Notes under the pieces: model-generated | What the model was told of the DNA's origin: nothing | Databases searched by the model: none | The model's input: only the letters and a program-made list of their open reading frames with translations | Position numbers and translations under genes: made by a program | Shown: positions 55,766 to 64,000 of the stretch, one piece after another | How the letters are laid out: each line of letters starts with the position of its first letter | How positions within the stretch are numbered: position 1 is the stretch's first letter | Source of the DNA: Polaribacter sejongensis | GTDB lineage: Bacteria > Bacteroidota > Bacteroidia > Flavobacteriales > Flavobacteriaceae | DNA length: 64,000 nt | Reading direction: 5' to 3' | Assembly: GCF_038024065.1 (NCBI RefSeq) | Contig: NZ_CP150667.1 | Location: 124,001-188,000 of the forward strand

Positions 55766-57244
55766 ATGATGAACAAATTAAAATATGTATTACTCATTAT
55801 TCTTGTAATAAGTATTTCTTGTAAATCAAAACAAACATCAAAATCTGTTGATAAAATTACTATAAAGGAAAGCGTAAAACAACCAAATATTATTGTGCTT
55901 TTATGTGATGATTTAGGGTATGGAGATTTGGGCTCTTTTGGGCATCCTATTATTAAAACAGAGAATTTAGATAAATTAGCTTCATCCGGAATTAAATTGA
56001 CTAATTTTTATTCGGCCGCACCAGTTTGTTCCCCTTCTAGAGTTGGTTTGTTAACAGGTAGAAGCCCTAATAGAGCAGGTGTTTACGACTTTATTCCTGG
56101 TCATAAAAAAAGTGAAGATAATAGAGATTTAGTACATCTTCAGGCTCATGAAGAAACAATTCCTGCAATGTTAAAATCAGTAGGATATGAAACTTGCTTG
56201 GTAGGTAAATGGCATTGTAGTTCTCAATTTAATTCTGATAAACAACCGCAACCAAACGATTTTGGTTTCGATCATTGGATGGCTACACACAACAATGCTT
56301 CACCAAGTCATAAAAACCCAAAAAATTTTATTAGAAATGGAGTAGCAGTAGGAGAAATGGAAGGTTTTAGTAGTCAGATTGTAGTAACAGAAGCGATTGA
56401 TTGGTTAAATAAAAAAGACACAGATAAACCATTCTTTTTAGAAGTTGCTTTTCATGAACCACATGAGTCTATTGCATCTCCAGAAGATTTGGTTCAAAAA
56501 TATTTACCGCAATCAAAAAATAGAGAACAAGCAGAATATTTTGCCAATGTAGAAAATATGGATATTGCTGTTGGACGATTAATTGAATATATCGAAAAAA
56601 ATTATGGAGAGAGCACTTTAATCGTTTTTAGTTCAGATAATGGTCCTGAAACATTAAATAGAACCCCAAAATCTATACATTCTTACGGTTCTCCTGGAGA
56701 ATTAAAAGGAATGAAATTATGGACAAACGAAGCTGGTTTTAGAGTACCCGGAATTGTAAAATGGATTGGAAAAGAAACTTATACAGGTACATTTGATAAA
56801 GTAGTTTCTGCACTCGATTTTTTACCAACATTTGCAGAGTTATCAGGCGCAAAATTACCAAATAGAAAATTAGATGGAGAATCTTTTAACTCACTTTTAA
56901 ATACAGGTGATTTTGATAGAACAACCCCTTTAATTTGGGCTTTTTACGATGCTTTAAATGAAAGAAGAGTTGCCATGAGAATGGGAGATTGGAAAATTAT
57001 GGGGCGTTTAGAAGTTGATGATAAAACATTACCAAATATTCATAATTTATATGATGGTAACGAAGCGTTTGTAAAAAGTGCTAAACTAACAGATTTTCAA
57101 TTATTTAATATGAAGGAAGATCAAAAAGAATTACAAGACTTGTCTTTAAAAGAATTAGAAGTTTTTAATGAAATTAAAAAAGAATTCGAAATTCAATATA
57201 AAGAATTATTAGATGGAAGTCATGTTTGGGTGCGTGAAAATTGA
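55766..57244 (+). CDS. S1-family sulfatase lipoprotein (copy 1)
   Basis: Formylglycine-dependent sulfatase with lipoprotein signal (VISISCKSKQTS). The family motif CSPSRVGLLTGR is intact, with C88 as the residue converted to formylglycine. Metal-site segments are PNIIVLLCDDLGYGDLGSFGHP (the D-D pair), VGKWHCSS, AFHEPHE and FSSDNGPE; also LKLWTNEAGFRVPGIVKW. It removes sulfate esters from a sulfated algal glycan, probably in an exo manner like the N-acetylgalactosamine-6-sulfatase-like subfamilies. The activating FGE gene is not in this window. Confidence 0.95.
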   Translation: MMNKLKYVLLIILVISISCKSKQTSKSVDKITIKESVKQPNIIVLLCDDLGYGDLGSFGHPIIKTENLDKLASSGIKLTNFYSAAPVCSPSRVGLLTGRSPNRAGVYDFIPGHKKSEDNRDLVHLQAHEETIPAMLKSVGYETCLVGKWHCSSQFNSDKQPQPNDFGFDHWMATHNNASPSHKNPKNFIRNGVAVGEMEGFSSQIVVTEAIDWLNKKDTDKPFFLEVAFHEPHESIASPEDLVQKYLPQSKNREQAEYFANVENMDIAVGRLIEYIEKNYGESTLIVFSSDNGPETLNRTPKSIHSYGSPGELKGMKLWTNEAGFRVPGIVKWIGKETYTGTFDKVVSALDFLPTFAELSGAKLPNRKLDGESFNSLLNTGDFDRTTPLIWAFYDALNERRVAMRMGDWKIMGRLEVDDKTLPNIHNLYDGNEAFVKSAKLTDFQLFNMKEDQKELQDLSLKELEVFNEIKKEFEIQYKELLDGSHVWVREN

Positions 57245-57309
57245 TATTTACTCTTTAATTATATCAAATATATAGAACTGGTGTTAAATGTTAAAAAAAA
57301 TAAGATTAT

Positions 57310-59289
57310 ATGAATAATTTATCAATTAAGTATGTAATTGTTTTAATTTTCTTGTTATTATTTAACTGTAACAAGCCAAAATTTATAGAATTAAGGTCTC
57401 CAGATGAAACTAAAAAAATCACTTTTTTAGAGAATAAGAAAAATAACGAACTTTCGTTTTCTATAAAATACGAAAATAAAGAAGTAGTATTACCCTCTGT
57501 TTTAGAGCTTGTTTCTGAAGAAATAGATTTTTCAGGAGAAGTGTCCGTTTTAAATATAGAAGAGTCTACAGTAGAAAACGAATGGAACTCTAATTTTAGT
57601 GAATTAAGTATTATTCCAGATAATTACAATCAAGTTAAAATATATTTAAAATTAGGTGATAGTTACCTTAATATTATAGGGAGAGCTTATAACGAAGGAA
57701 TTGCTTTTGCTTATGAAATTCCGAATCAACAAAATATTACAGAAATAAGTTTAGGAGAAAAAATTCATTATAACTTTAATGAAAACCATCAGCTTTGGTC
57801 AACTCCTAAAAGAGGTCCAGGTGTTTTAACGGCACAAGGAGAATATAAAAGAATTCCTTTAACTGAGTTAGAAGTAGGTTCCGAAAGACCTTTAGTTATC
57901 GAAATAAATGATAGTTTAATGATTGCTTTGGCAGAAGCAAAACTAGTGGATTATGCAAGATTGAGTTTTGATAAAGGGACTTCTTCTAAATACAGTATTT
58001 TATCAACATTAGATGGTAAAATGAATGATCAAAAACAAGATACTATTACAGGTGCTATTTTAGCAGAAAGAGAAACTGGTTTAAACATTTATAAAAAACT
58101 GCCTTTTCAATCTCCTTGGAGAGTAGTAATGATGGGGGAAAATGAAGGTGAACTTTTAGAAAATAATTACATAATTCAAAACCTAAACGATCCATCTAAA
58201 ATTGCTGACGAATCTTGGATTAAACCAGGAAAAGTTTTAAGAGAAACTACATTAACAACCCAAGGAGCTTTTGCCGCTATAGATTTTGTCGCTTCACACA
58301 ATATGCAATATATTATGTTTGATGCAGGCTGGTATGGAGATGAAATGAAAAATAGTTCGGATGCCACTACTGTTACTTTAGATTTAAAAAGATCAAAAGG
58401 TCCCTTAGATATGAAAGCGGTTACTACTTATGGAAAAGAGAATGGAATAGGACTTATTTTATACGTAAACCGTAGATCTTTAGAAAAACAATTGGACGAA
58501 TTACTGCCTTTATTTAAAGAATGGGGCGTAGCAGGAATTAAATTTGGTTTTGTACGTGTTGGAGATCAAGACGCAACTACATGGATGCATGAGGCTATAA
58601 AAAAAGCAGCCAAGTACGGTCTAATTGTAGATGTACATGATGAATATAGGCCAACAGGATTTTCAAGAACGTATCCTAATCTTTTAACTCAAGAAGGTAT
58701 TCGTGGAGACGAGGAAACAGTACCAAATGAACATACTTTAATTAGCATGTTTACACGAAATCTTGCAGGTGCCTCAGATAATACGGTTTGTTATTACAGT
58801 AGTAGAGTTGATAAAATGGGATCTAGAGCTTCTCAATTAGCAAAAACAGTTTGTATTTTTAGTCCACTACAATTTTTATATTGGTATGATAAACCAGCGG
58901 CTTCACCAGAAAAATTAGATGGTTTATGGGGCGATACGCGTCATATAGGAAACGAACCTGAATTAGAGTTTTTTAATGCAGTACCTACCACTTGGGATCA
59001 AACCAAAGTGTTAGAGGTCGAAATAACTAAAATAGGAATTATAGCTCGTAGAAAAGGAAATGATTGGTTTGTTGGAGGAATCAATGGAAATACAGAACGT
59101 AAGGTTGCTTTAGATTTTTCTTTTTTAACGGATCATCAAACATATAAAGCAAAAGTATATACCGATGATGAAACGGTAAAAACGAGAACACATGTTAAAA
59201 TAGAGGAAATTGAAATAAATAATACCTCAAAATTAAATTTAACCATAAAAAAGAATAATGGTTTTGTAATTCATATTGTAAAAATATAA
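57310..59289 (+). CDS. GH97 alpha-glycosidase lipoprotein
   Basis: A 659-aa SusB-like enzyme with lipobox LLFNCNKPK, an N-terminal beta-supersandwich (about 25-280: SPDETKKITFLENKKNNELSFSIKYENKEVVLPS; YNEGIAFAYEIP), a TIM barrel (about 285-560) and a C-terminal sandwich. Barrel motifs are AAIDFVASHNMQYIMFDAGWYG, GVAGIKFGFV, VDVHDEYRPTGFSRTYPNLLTQEGIRGDE and MFTRNLAGASDNTVCYY. The position that holds the nucleophile Asp in retaining GH97 alpha-galactosidases (GIKxDF) is Gly413 here, while E445 and E468 are kept, which points to the inverting, SusB-like branch. The substrate could be an alpha-linked glucose or galactose side group. Confidence 0.93.
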   Translation: MNNLSIKYVIVLIFLLLFNCNKPKFIELRSPDETKKITFLENKKNNELSFSIKYENKEVVLPSVLELVSEEIDFSGEVSVLNIEESTVENEWNSNFSELSIIPDNYNQVKIYLKLGDSYLNIIGRAYNEGIAFAYEIPNQQNITEISLGEKIHYNFNENHQLWSTPKRGPGVLTAQGEYKRIPLTELEVGSERPLVIEINDSLMIALAEAKLVDYARLSFDKGTSSKYSILSTLDGKMNDQKQDTITGAILAERETGLNIYKKLPFQSPWRVVMMGENEGELLENNYIIQNLNDPSKIADESWIKPGKVLRETTLTTQGAFAAIDFVASHNMQYIMFDAGWYGDEMKNSSDATTVTLDLKRSKGPLDMKAVTTYGKENGIGLILYVNRRSLEKQLDELLPLFKEWGVAGIKFGFVRVGDQDATTWMHEAIKKAAKYGLIVDVHDEYRPTGFSRTYPNLLTQEGIRGDEETVPNEHTLISMFTRNLAGASDNTVCYYSSRVDKMGSRASQLAKTVCIFSPLQFLYWYDKPAASPEKLDGLWGDTRHIGNEPELEFFNAVPTTWDQTKVLEVEITKIGIIARRKGNDWFVGGINGNTERKVALDFSFLTDHQTYKAKVYTDDETVKTRTHVKIEEIEINNTSKLNLTIKKNNGFVIHIVKI

Positions 59290-59307
59290 ACACCATAAAA
59301 TATTAAA

Positions 59308-60975
59308 ATGAGAAATAGAATTATTTTTTTTAAAAAAATATCACTTTTGCTTTTTATAGGTATGGTGATATCCTGTAAAACAGAGCAAAAAATAGAGAAA
59401 AAAAAGTTACCACAAAAACGACCAAATATCATTTTTATGATGTCTGATGATCATGCATATCAGGCAATAAGTGCATATAGTAATCATTTAATTGAAACTC
59501 CAAATATAGATCGTATTGCAAATGAGGGTGTAAAGTTTACCAATGCTTGTGTGTCTAATTCTATTTGTGCGCCATCAAGAGCAACTATTTTAACAGGAAA
59601 ACATACACATATTCATGGTAAGGTAGATAATGTTTTTCCGTTTGATGAATCTCAAATGACGTTTCCACAATTGATGCAAAAGGCAGGCTATCAAACAGCA
59701 ATGTTTGGTAAGTTACACTTCGGTAATAATCCAAAGGGAATAGACGAATTTAAAATCCTTCCGGGTCAAGGTCAATATTACAATCCAGATTTTAACACCA
59801 ACGATGGTAGAATTACAGTTGAAGGTTATGTAACCGATATCATTATGGATATGACCCTAAATTGGTTAAAAAATGACAGAAAAGAAGACAAACCTTTTAT
59901 GTTGTTTTCTATGCAAAAAGCACCACATAGAGAGTGGTTGCCAGCTCCTCGTCATTTTAAAGAATACACAAAAAAAACATTTGTAGAACCAGCAACGTTG
60001 TTTGATGATTACAAAGGAAGAGGAACTGCTGCTAAAACAGCAGAAATGAACCTTTTAACACATATGAATTGGGCAGGAGATTCTAAATTGTATCCAGAAA
60101 TGATGGCAGAATTAGGCATAAAAGATATGTCTGGTTGGGATTTAGAAGCTTTTGAGCGTGAAGTTGGTAGAATGAACAAAGAACAAAGAGCTGTTTGGGA
60201 TTCGGTTTATAGACCAATGATGGAAGACTTTAAAAAGAAATATCCTTCTATGAATAAAACCGAATTAATGAAATGGCGTTACCAACGTTATATGCAAGAT
60301 TATTTAGGTTGTATTGCTTCGGTTGATGAAAATGTAGGACGTTTATTAGATTATTTAGAAGAAACCAAGTTAGATGAAAATACCATTATTATATACACAT
60401 CAGATCAAGGATTTTACTTGGGAGAGCACGGTTGGTTCGATAAACGTTTTGTGTATGATGAATCTTTTAAAACACCCTTATTAATAAAGTGGCCAAACGT
60501 AATAAAGCCAGGAACTACAAATACAGAAATGGTGCAGAATTTAGATTTTGCCCAAACTATTTTGGAGGCAGCGCATATTGTGCCACCTTCAGACATGCAA
60601 GGGGAAAGTTTAATTCCGTTATTATTAGGTAATAATGAAGAATGGACAAGAGATGCCGTGTATTATCATTACTACGAATATCCAGGAATTCACATGGTAA
60701 AAAGACATTATGCTATTATTACGCAAGAGTATAAATTGGCTCATTTTTATTATGATGTAGATGAATGGGAGTTGTATGATCGTAAAAATGATGTAAACGA
60801 AATGAATAACGTTATTAATGATCCTGCGTATGCAGAGGTTGTGATAAAACTGAAAAAACAATTAGTAGAATTACGTAAAGAATATGGAGATAGTTCAGAA
60901 TTAGATCAAGAAATATTAAGAAAATATTTAGAAGCAAAGAACAATCCAGATATAGAAACAGTTCCGCTTCATTAA
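59308..60975 (+). CDS. S1-family sulfatase lipoprotein (copy 2)
   Basis: Formylglycine sulfatase, 555 aa, lipobox MVISCKTEQK. Motif SICAPSRATILTGK places the modified Cys at 87. Metal and substrate-site segments include PNIIFMMSDDHAYQAISAYSNH, AMFGKLHFGNNPKG, KAPHREWLPAPRHF and YTSDQGFYLGEHGWFDKRFVYDESFKTPLLIKWP, followed by a C-terminal ELYDRKNDVNEMNNVI domain. It belongs to a different subfamily from copy 1, nearer the iduronate-2-sulfatase/heparan-sulfatase-like group, so the two probably remove sulfate from different positions. Confidence 0.95.
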   Translation: MRNRIIFFKKISLLLFIGMVISCKTEQKIEKKKLPQKRPNIIFMMSDDHAYQAISAYSNHLIETPNIDRIANEGVKFTNACVSNSICAPSRATILTGKHTHIHGKVDNVFPFDESQMTFPQLMQKAGYQTAMFGKLHFGNNPKGIDEFKILPGQGQYYNPDFNTNDGRITVEGYVTDIIMDMTLNWLKNDRKEDKPFMLFSMQKAPHREWLPAPRHFKEYTKKTFVEPATLFDDYKGRGTAAKTAEMNLLTHMNWAGDSKLYPEMMAELGIKDMSGWDLEAFEREVGRMNKEQRAVWDSVYRPMMEDFKKKYPSMNKTELMKWRYQRYMQDYLGCIASVDENVGRLLDYLEETKLDENTIIIYTSDQGFYLGEHGWFDKRFVYDESFKTPLLIKWPNVIKPGTTNTEMVQNLDFAQTILEAAHIVPPSDMQGESLIPLLLGNNEEWTRDAVYYHYYEYPGIHMVKRHYAIITQEYKLAHFYYDVDEWELYDRKNDVNEMNNVINDPAYAEVVIKLKKQLVELRKEYGDSSELDQEILRKYLEAKNNPDIETVPLH

Positions 60976-61017
60976 AAAGTAATTAAAAATAATAGTCATA
61001 AAATAGTTTTTATCCAG

Positions 61018-63693
61018 ATGAAATTATCAAAATTAGTTCCATTATTAATCATTTTATTTTTAACAAAAAGTTTTATACACGCTCAAGAAATAGGGGATCA
61101 TCCTCGAGTTTTTGCAGATAAATCTGATAGGCAAGAAATTTTGTCTAAAATAGAAAGTGAAGTTTGGGCAAAAGCATCTTGGAAAAAATTACAAGAAGAA
61201 ATTACGCCTTATGTAACGCGTCATATTAAAGATCCGGAATGGATTGTATCGCGTTTAGCAATGTATTGGAAAGATGGAGAACATTTTACACAATGTTATA
61301 TTAAGAAACAAAATTGGGATTATGGTGAAGGAAATGCACCTTTACCAACAGTAAGATTACCCGGTATGCGTACTTGGAATGATTATCTAAACGTGCCTTT
61401 AGAAGATAGGATTCCGTATAACGAATCTGGAGATTTATTAGGGGTTAGCAGATCTAGCGCAGACAAAACACCTGTTTTAATTCCTTATAAAGAAACCGGA
61501 CACATGATTCGTGCAAACAACATGGAAATTTTAAAGTTAGCAGAAAAAGCGGCTTTTGCCTATTATATTACGCAAGAAGAAAAATATGCTAAATTTTCTT
61601 CGGATATTTTATGGACTTGGTTATTAGGTACCTATTATATGCAGCCACCTTTAGATCCTCAGCAATCTACTAAAGGACCTGGAGGTTATGAAGCCGGTGG
61701 TATTATGGGATATTATGATTATGAAGTAATCCATGACGATAGACAAATTCCTGCGGCTACTACTTACGATTTTCTGTATAATTATTTAAATGCAAATCCA
61801 CATCCTCATTTAAAAACATTAAACAAAACCACCACAGAAGTTGCTGGTAATGTGTTTAAACGTTTTATAGAAATAGATTTAATAAGAGGAGGTAAAGTTG
61901 GTAATTGGAACGTAAATAGATATAAAAACATATTAAATAGTATGCTTGTTTTAGAGTCTAATGATTTTTATGAAGATGGAAAAGGAAGAGAATATTACAT
62001 CCCTTTTTATACAGAAGTAAAAGCGTCAGATCATTTTGCAGGTTTGCCTGTAATCATGGAGTTCTATAATAAAACAACAGGTTTATGGCCAGAATCTCCA
62101 GGGTATGCTTCTAGCATGATTCCTTTGGTATTAGAAATGGGCGTAAAGTTATATAAATCTGGTGTAAATACTTTGGCAGGTAACCCTATTATAACCAAGG
62201 CTGCTTTGGCAAATTTAGGATGGTTAGATGCTCGTGGTAATTTAGTGGTTTTTGGTGATATGCGTGGTGGACCCGCTAATATTTCTTCTTTCGAATCGCT
62301 ATTAACGTATGCAACCTGGGAAGGAGATATAGAAACTGCTGAAAAAATGGCCACTGTAATCCGTAAAAATATTGCATCAGGTCAGTATGATAGAAATGCT
62401 TCAGACTGGCAAAGCATTATTTTTAATCAACCTTTGTTGGGTTCTGGTAGTGATTTACCGTTTCATAAAGCCGCTTATTCTCCGTTTCATAAACACATTA
62501 TTATGAAAAATGGAAACGATGAAAATAATGGATTGATGTTTACTTTATATGGAGGGAAACACAAGTCTCATTTAACTAAAAACGGACTAGCAATGCAGTT
62601 TTACGGACAAGGATGGGCAATGGCACCAGATGCTTCTGCTTACGAATCTTATTGGTCTAAAGATGCAGGTTATCATAGGGGCATTATGGGATCAAATACC
62701 ATTGTACCAGGTTATAGTAGCGGAGATATTGTTGTAAATGCAATGGATCCATTTGTAGATACTACTTCTGGGTTGTATAATACTTCAGAAACTTCAGAAA
62801 ATGTTTCTTTTACTGATGTTTCTGCTGATGAAAAACGTCGTTTGGTAGCCATGGTTCGTACTTCTAAAACTACAGGTTATTATGTAGACGTTTTTAGGTC
62901 AGATCAATTAGATAACGATTATATACATCACAATTTAGGGAATTCTATGGATTTAAAAAATGATGTGAATAAAACATTGAGTTTAAAAAATGTAAATGAT
63001 TTAGGAACAAAGTATGATAAAAATTATGCTTTTTTCAAAAATCAGAAAAAGATAAAATACGCAGATGATTTTAATGCAACTTGGACTACAACAGCGGTTT
63101 CACCAGCATTAATTACAAACATGTGGATGATGGGGCAAAATAACCGAGATTTGTATGTAGTTGATGCACCACCAACCACATTACGAAGCGATATTACACC
63201 AGGTCAAGTCAATAAAAGTCCAGAAAGTACGCCTACTTTAATTGTAAGACAAAATGATATCAATGGAAAAAAACATCCGTTTGTAGCTGTTTTTGAAACG
63301 TATGAAACTGGTGATAAATCCATCAAAAATATATCGAAATTAAAAACGTCAGAAAATTTTATAAGTCTTTTAGTTACTTCAAAAAATAGCAAACAATATA
63401 TATGTAACGCTATTGATGATGTCTTTTATAAAGTTGATAAGAATATAATTTTTAAAGGGATTTTTGGAATTGCTTCTGAGAAAAACGGAGAATTTGAATA
63501 CTTGTATTTAGGAAAAGGGAAAAGTTTACAAAAAGACGATTTTAAAATAGCAGCCGTAAAAGAAGCTGTTTCAGCAGAGTTAAAATACAAAAATGGTAAA
63601 TATTACTATTCATCAGATAAACCTGTTTTAATTCAGCTTAAAAAAGGAAAATTAAAAGAATACCCAGCAGGTTATAATGTTGAAATAAAATAA
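61018..63693 (+). CDS. Heparinase II/III-like polysaccharide lyase (copy 1)
   Basis: Exported 891-aa protein (signal LLIILFLTKSFIHAQE). It starts with HPRVFADKSDRQEILSKIE, has a helical toroid (about 30-420: ILKLAEKAAFAYYITQEEKYAKF; YDFLYNYL; WNVNRYKNILNSMLVLESNDFYEDGKGREYYI; GLWPESPGYASSMIPLVLEMG) and a beta-sandwich part from about 480 (HKHIIMKNGNDENNGLMFTLYGGKHKSHLTKNGLAMQFYGQGWAMAPDASAYESYW). This layout is that of heparinase II/III-type lyases; families PL37 or PL40, which include ulvan-active enzymes, are possible. Candidate catalytic residues are the Asn/His and Tyr in WPESPGYAS and GGKHKSH. The lyase function fits the GH88 of the same operon. Confidence 0.75.
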   Translation: MKLSKLVPLLIILFLTKSFIHAQEIGDHPRVFADKSDRQEILSKIESEVWAKASWKKLQEEITPYVTRHIKDPEWIVSRLAMYWKDGEHFTQCYIKKQNWDYGEGNAPLPTVRLPGMRTWNDYLNVPLEDRIPYNESGDLLGVSRSSADKTPVLIPYKETGHMIRANNMEILKLAEKAAFAYYITQEEKYAKFSSDILWTWLLGTYYMQPPLDPQQSTKGPGGYEAGGIMGYYDYEVIHDDRQIPAATTYDFLYNYLNANPHPHLKTLNKTTTEVAGNVFKRFIEIDLIRGGKVGNWNVNRYKNILNSMLVLESNDFYEDGKGREYYIPFYTEVKASDHFAGLPVIMEFYNKTTGLWPESPGYASSMIPLVLEMGVKLYKSGVNTLAGNPIITKAALANLGWLDARGNLVVFGDMRGGPANISSFESLLTYATWEGDIETAEKMATVIRKNIASGQYDRNASDWQSIIFNQPLLGSGSDLPFHKAAYSPFHKHIIMKNGNDENNGLMFTLYGGKHKSHLTKNGLAMQFYGQGWAMAPDASAYESYWSKDAGYHRGIMGSNTIVPGYSSGDIVVNAMDPFVDTTSGLYNTSETSENVSFTDVSADEKRRLVAMVRTSKTTGYYVDVFRSDQLDNDYIHHNLGNSMDLKNDVNKTLSLKNVNDLGTKYDKNYAFFKNQKKIKYADDFNATWTTTAVSPALITNMWMMGQNNRDLYVVDAPPTTLRSDITPGQVNKSPESTPTLIVRQNDINGKKHPFVAVFETYETGDKSIKNISKLKTSENFISLLVTSKNSKQYICNAIDDVFYKVDKNIIFKGIFGIASEKNGEFEYLYLGKGKSLQKDDFKIAAVKEAVSAELKYKNGKYYYSSDKPVLIQLKKGKLKEYPAGYNVEIK

Positions 63694-63698
63694 TTAAT

Positions 63699-64000
63699 AT
63701 GAAAAAATATTTTTCAAAATTTTATATTTCGTTTATTTTTTTGATGTTGTCATTTACTGTTTTTGGGCAAGTAGAAAAACACCCTAGAATTTATACCAAT
63801 AACGAATCTAAAGAAGCATTTATTAAAACGTTAGAAAGTGTTTCTTGGAAGAAAAGTTTAGTAGAAAAGAAAAAGAAAAATCTTGAAAAATATCTTAAAT
63901 ATGTAGAAAAAGATCCAAATTGGTTAGTTTCAAGATTACAAATGAACTGGAATACCAAGCATAAAAAAGTCTTTTTAAAAGGAGGCGATTTTGCGTATTC
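63699..64000 (+). CDS. Second heparinase II/III-like lyase, paralogue (3' truncated)
   Basis: The ATG at 63699, 5 bp after the preceding stop, opens a frame to the window end: signal peptide (FYISFIFLMLSFTVFGQ), then HPRIYTNNESKEAFIKTLE, SWKKSLVEKKKKNLEKYLKY and EKDPNWLVSRLQMNWNTKHKKVF. This lines up over its whole visible length with the start of the lyase at 61018 (HPRVFADKSDRQEILSKIE; KDPEWIVSRLAMYW), so it is a tandem, well-diverged paralogue. Only about 100 codons are in the window. Confidence 0.85.
   Translation, partial: MKKYFSKFYISFIFLMLSFTVFGQVEKHPRIYTNNESKEAFIKTLESVSWKKSLVEKKKKNLEKYLKYVEKDPNWLVSRLQMNWNTKHKKVFLKGGDFAY

Noticed and set aside
1..64000. CRISPR arrays, tRNA or rRNA genes, insertion sequences, phage genes
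   Set aside because: Looked for by eye on both strands; no regularly spaced repeats, cloverleaf-type sequences, transposase or phage proteins were seen.

Overview
The window comes from a marine Bacteroidota bacterium, most likely a flavobacterium of the Polaribacter/Formosa type. The DNA is very AT-rich, there are three SusC/SusD pairs, a type IX secretion C-terminal domain, many SPII lipoproteins, and almost only genes for using algal polysaccharides and peptides. No rRNA, tRNA, CRISPR array or insertion sequence was seen. All assignments rest on reading the proteins and DNA by eye; no database search was run.

Region 1 (1-19113, + strand) is a laminarin (beta-1,3/1,6-glucan) utilization locus: SusC (cut at the window start), SusD, a surface glycan-binding lipoprotein, a GH16 laminarinase, a clan GH-A lipoprotein, a large cytoplasmic GH94/GH149-like phosphorylase, two GH30 enzymes around a GH17 enzyme, and a GPH-type sugar symporter. 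A separate gene (19749-21578) encodes a type IX-secreted protein built from the same carbohydrate-binding-like modules as the surface glycan-binding protein. Together they suggest surface capture and cutting, import through SusCD, periplasmic trimming, and uptake of short glucans for phosphorolysis.

Region 2 (21839-33376) starts with a LytTR response regulator and a LytS-type histidine kinase. A likely operator of two direct repeats exactly 21 bp apart follows, then a metzincin-type metalloprotease, a SusC/SusD pair, a lipoprotein and a small HExxH peptidase. This looks like a peptide/protein acquisition locus under its own two-component control.

Region 3 (33853-36614) is a complete TRAP transporter (DctP, DctQ, DctM), a plausible importer of uronates or other organic acids. 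A convergent 862-bp gap with terminators and inverted repeats separates it from region 4.

Region 4 (37477-63693 and beyond the window) appears to be one regulon for a sulfated, uronate- and xylose-containing algal polysaccharide. It has a minus-strand SusC/SusD pair; a ThuA-like protein, GntR-type regulator, xylulokinase, xylose isomerase and xylose-type MFS transporter; a deleted and fused transketolase/transaldolase relic; and a long operon with GH88, a GH43/GH117-like propeller enzyme, a second MFS transporter, an esterase, two S1 sulfatases, GH97 and two tandem heparinase II/III-like lyases (the second cut by the window end). The most notable regulatory observation is a 42-bp element found upstream of all three of these transcription units, in the matching orientation each time.
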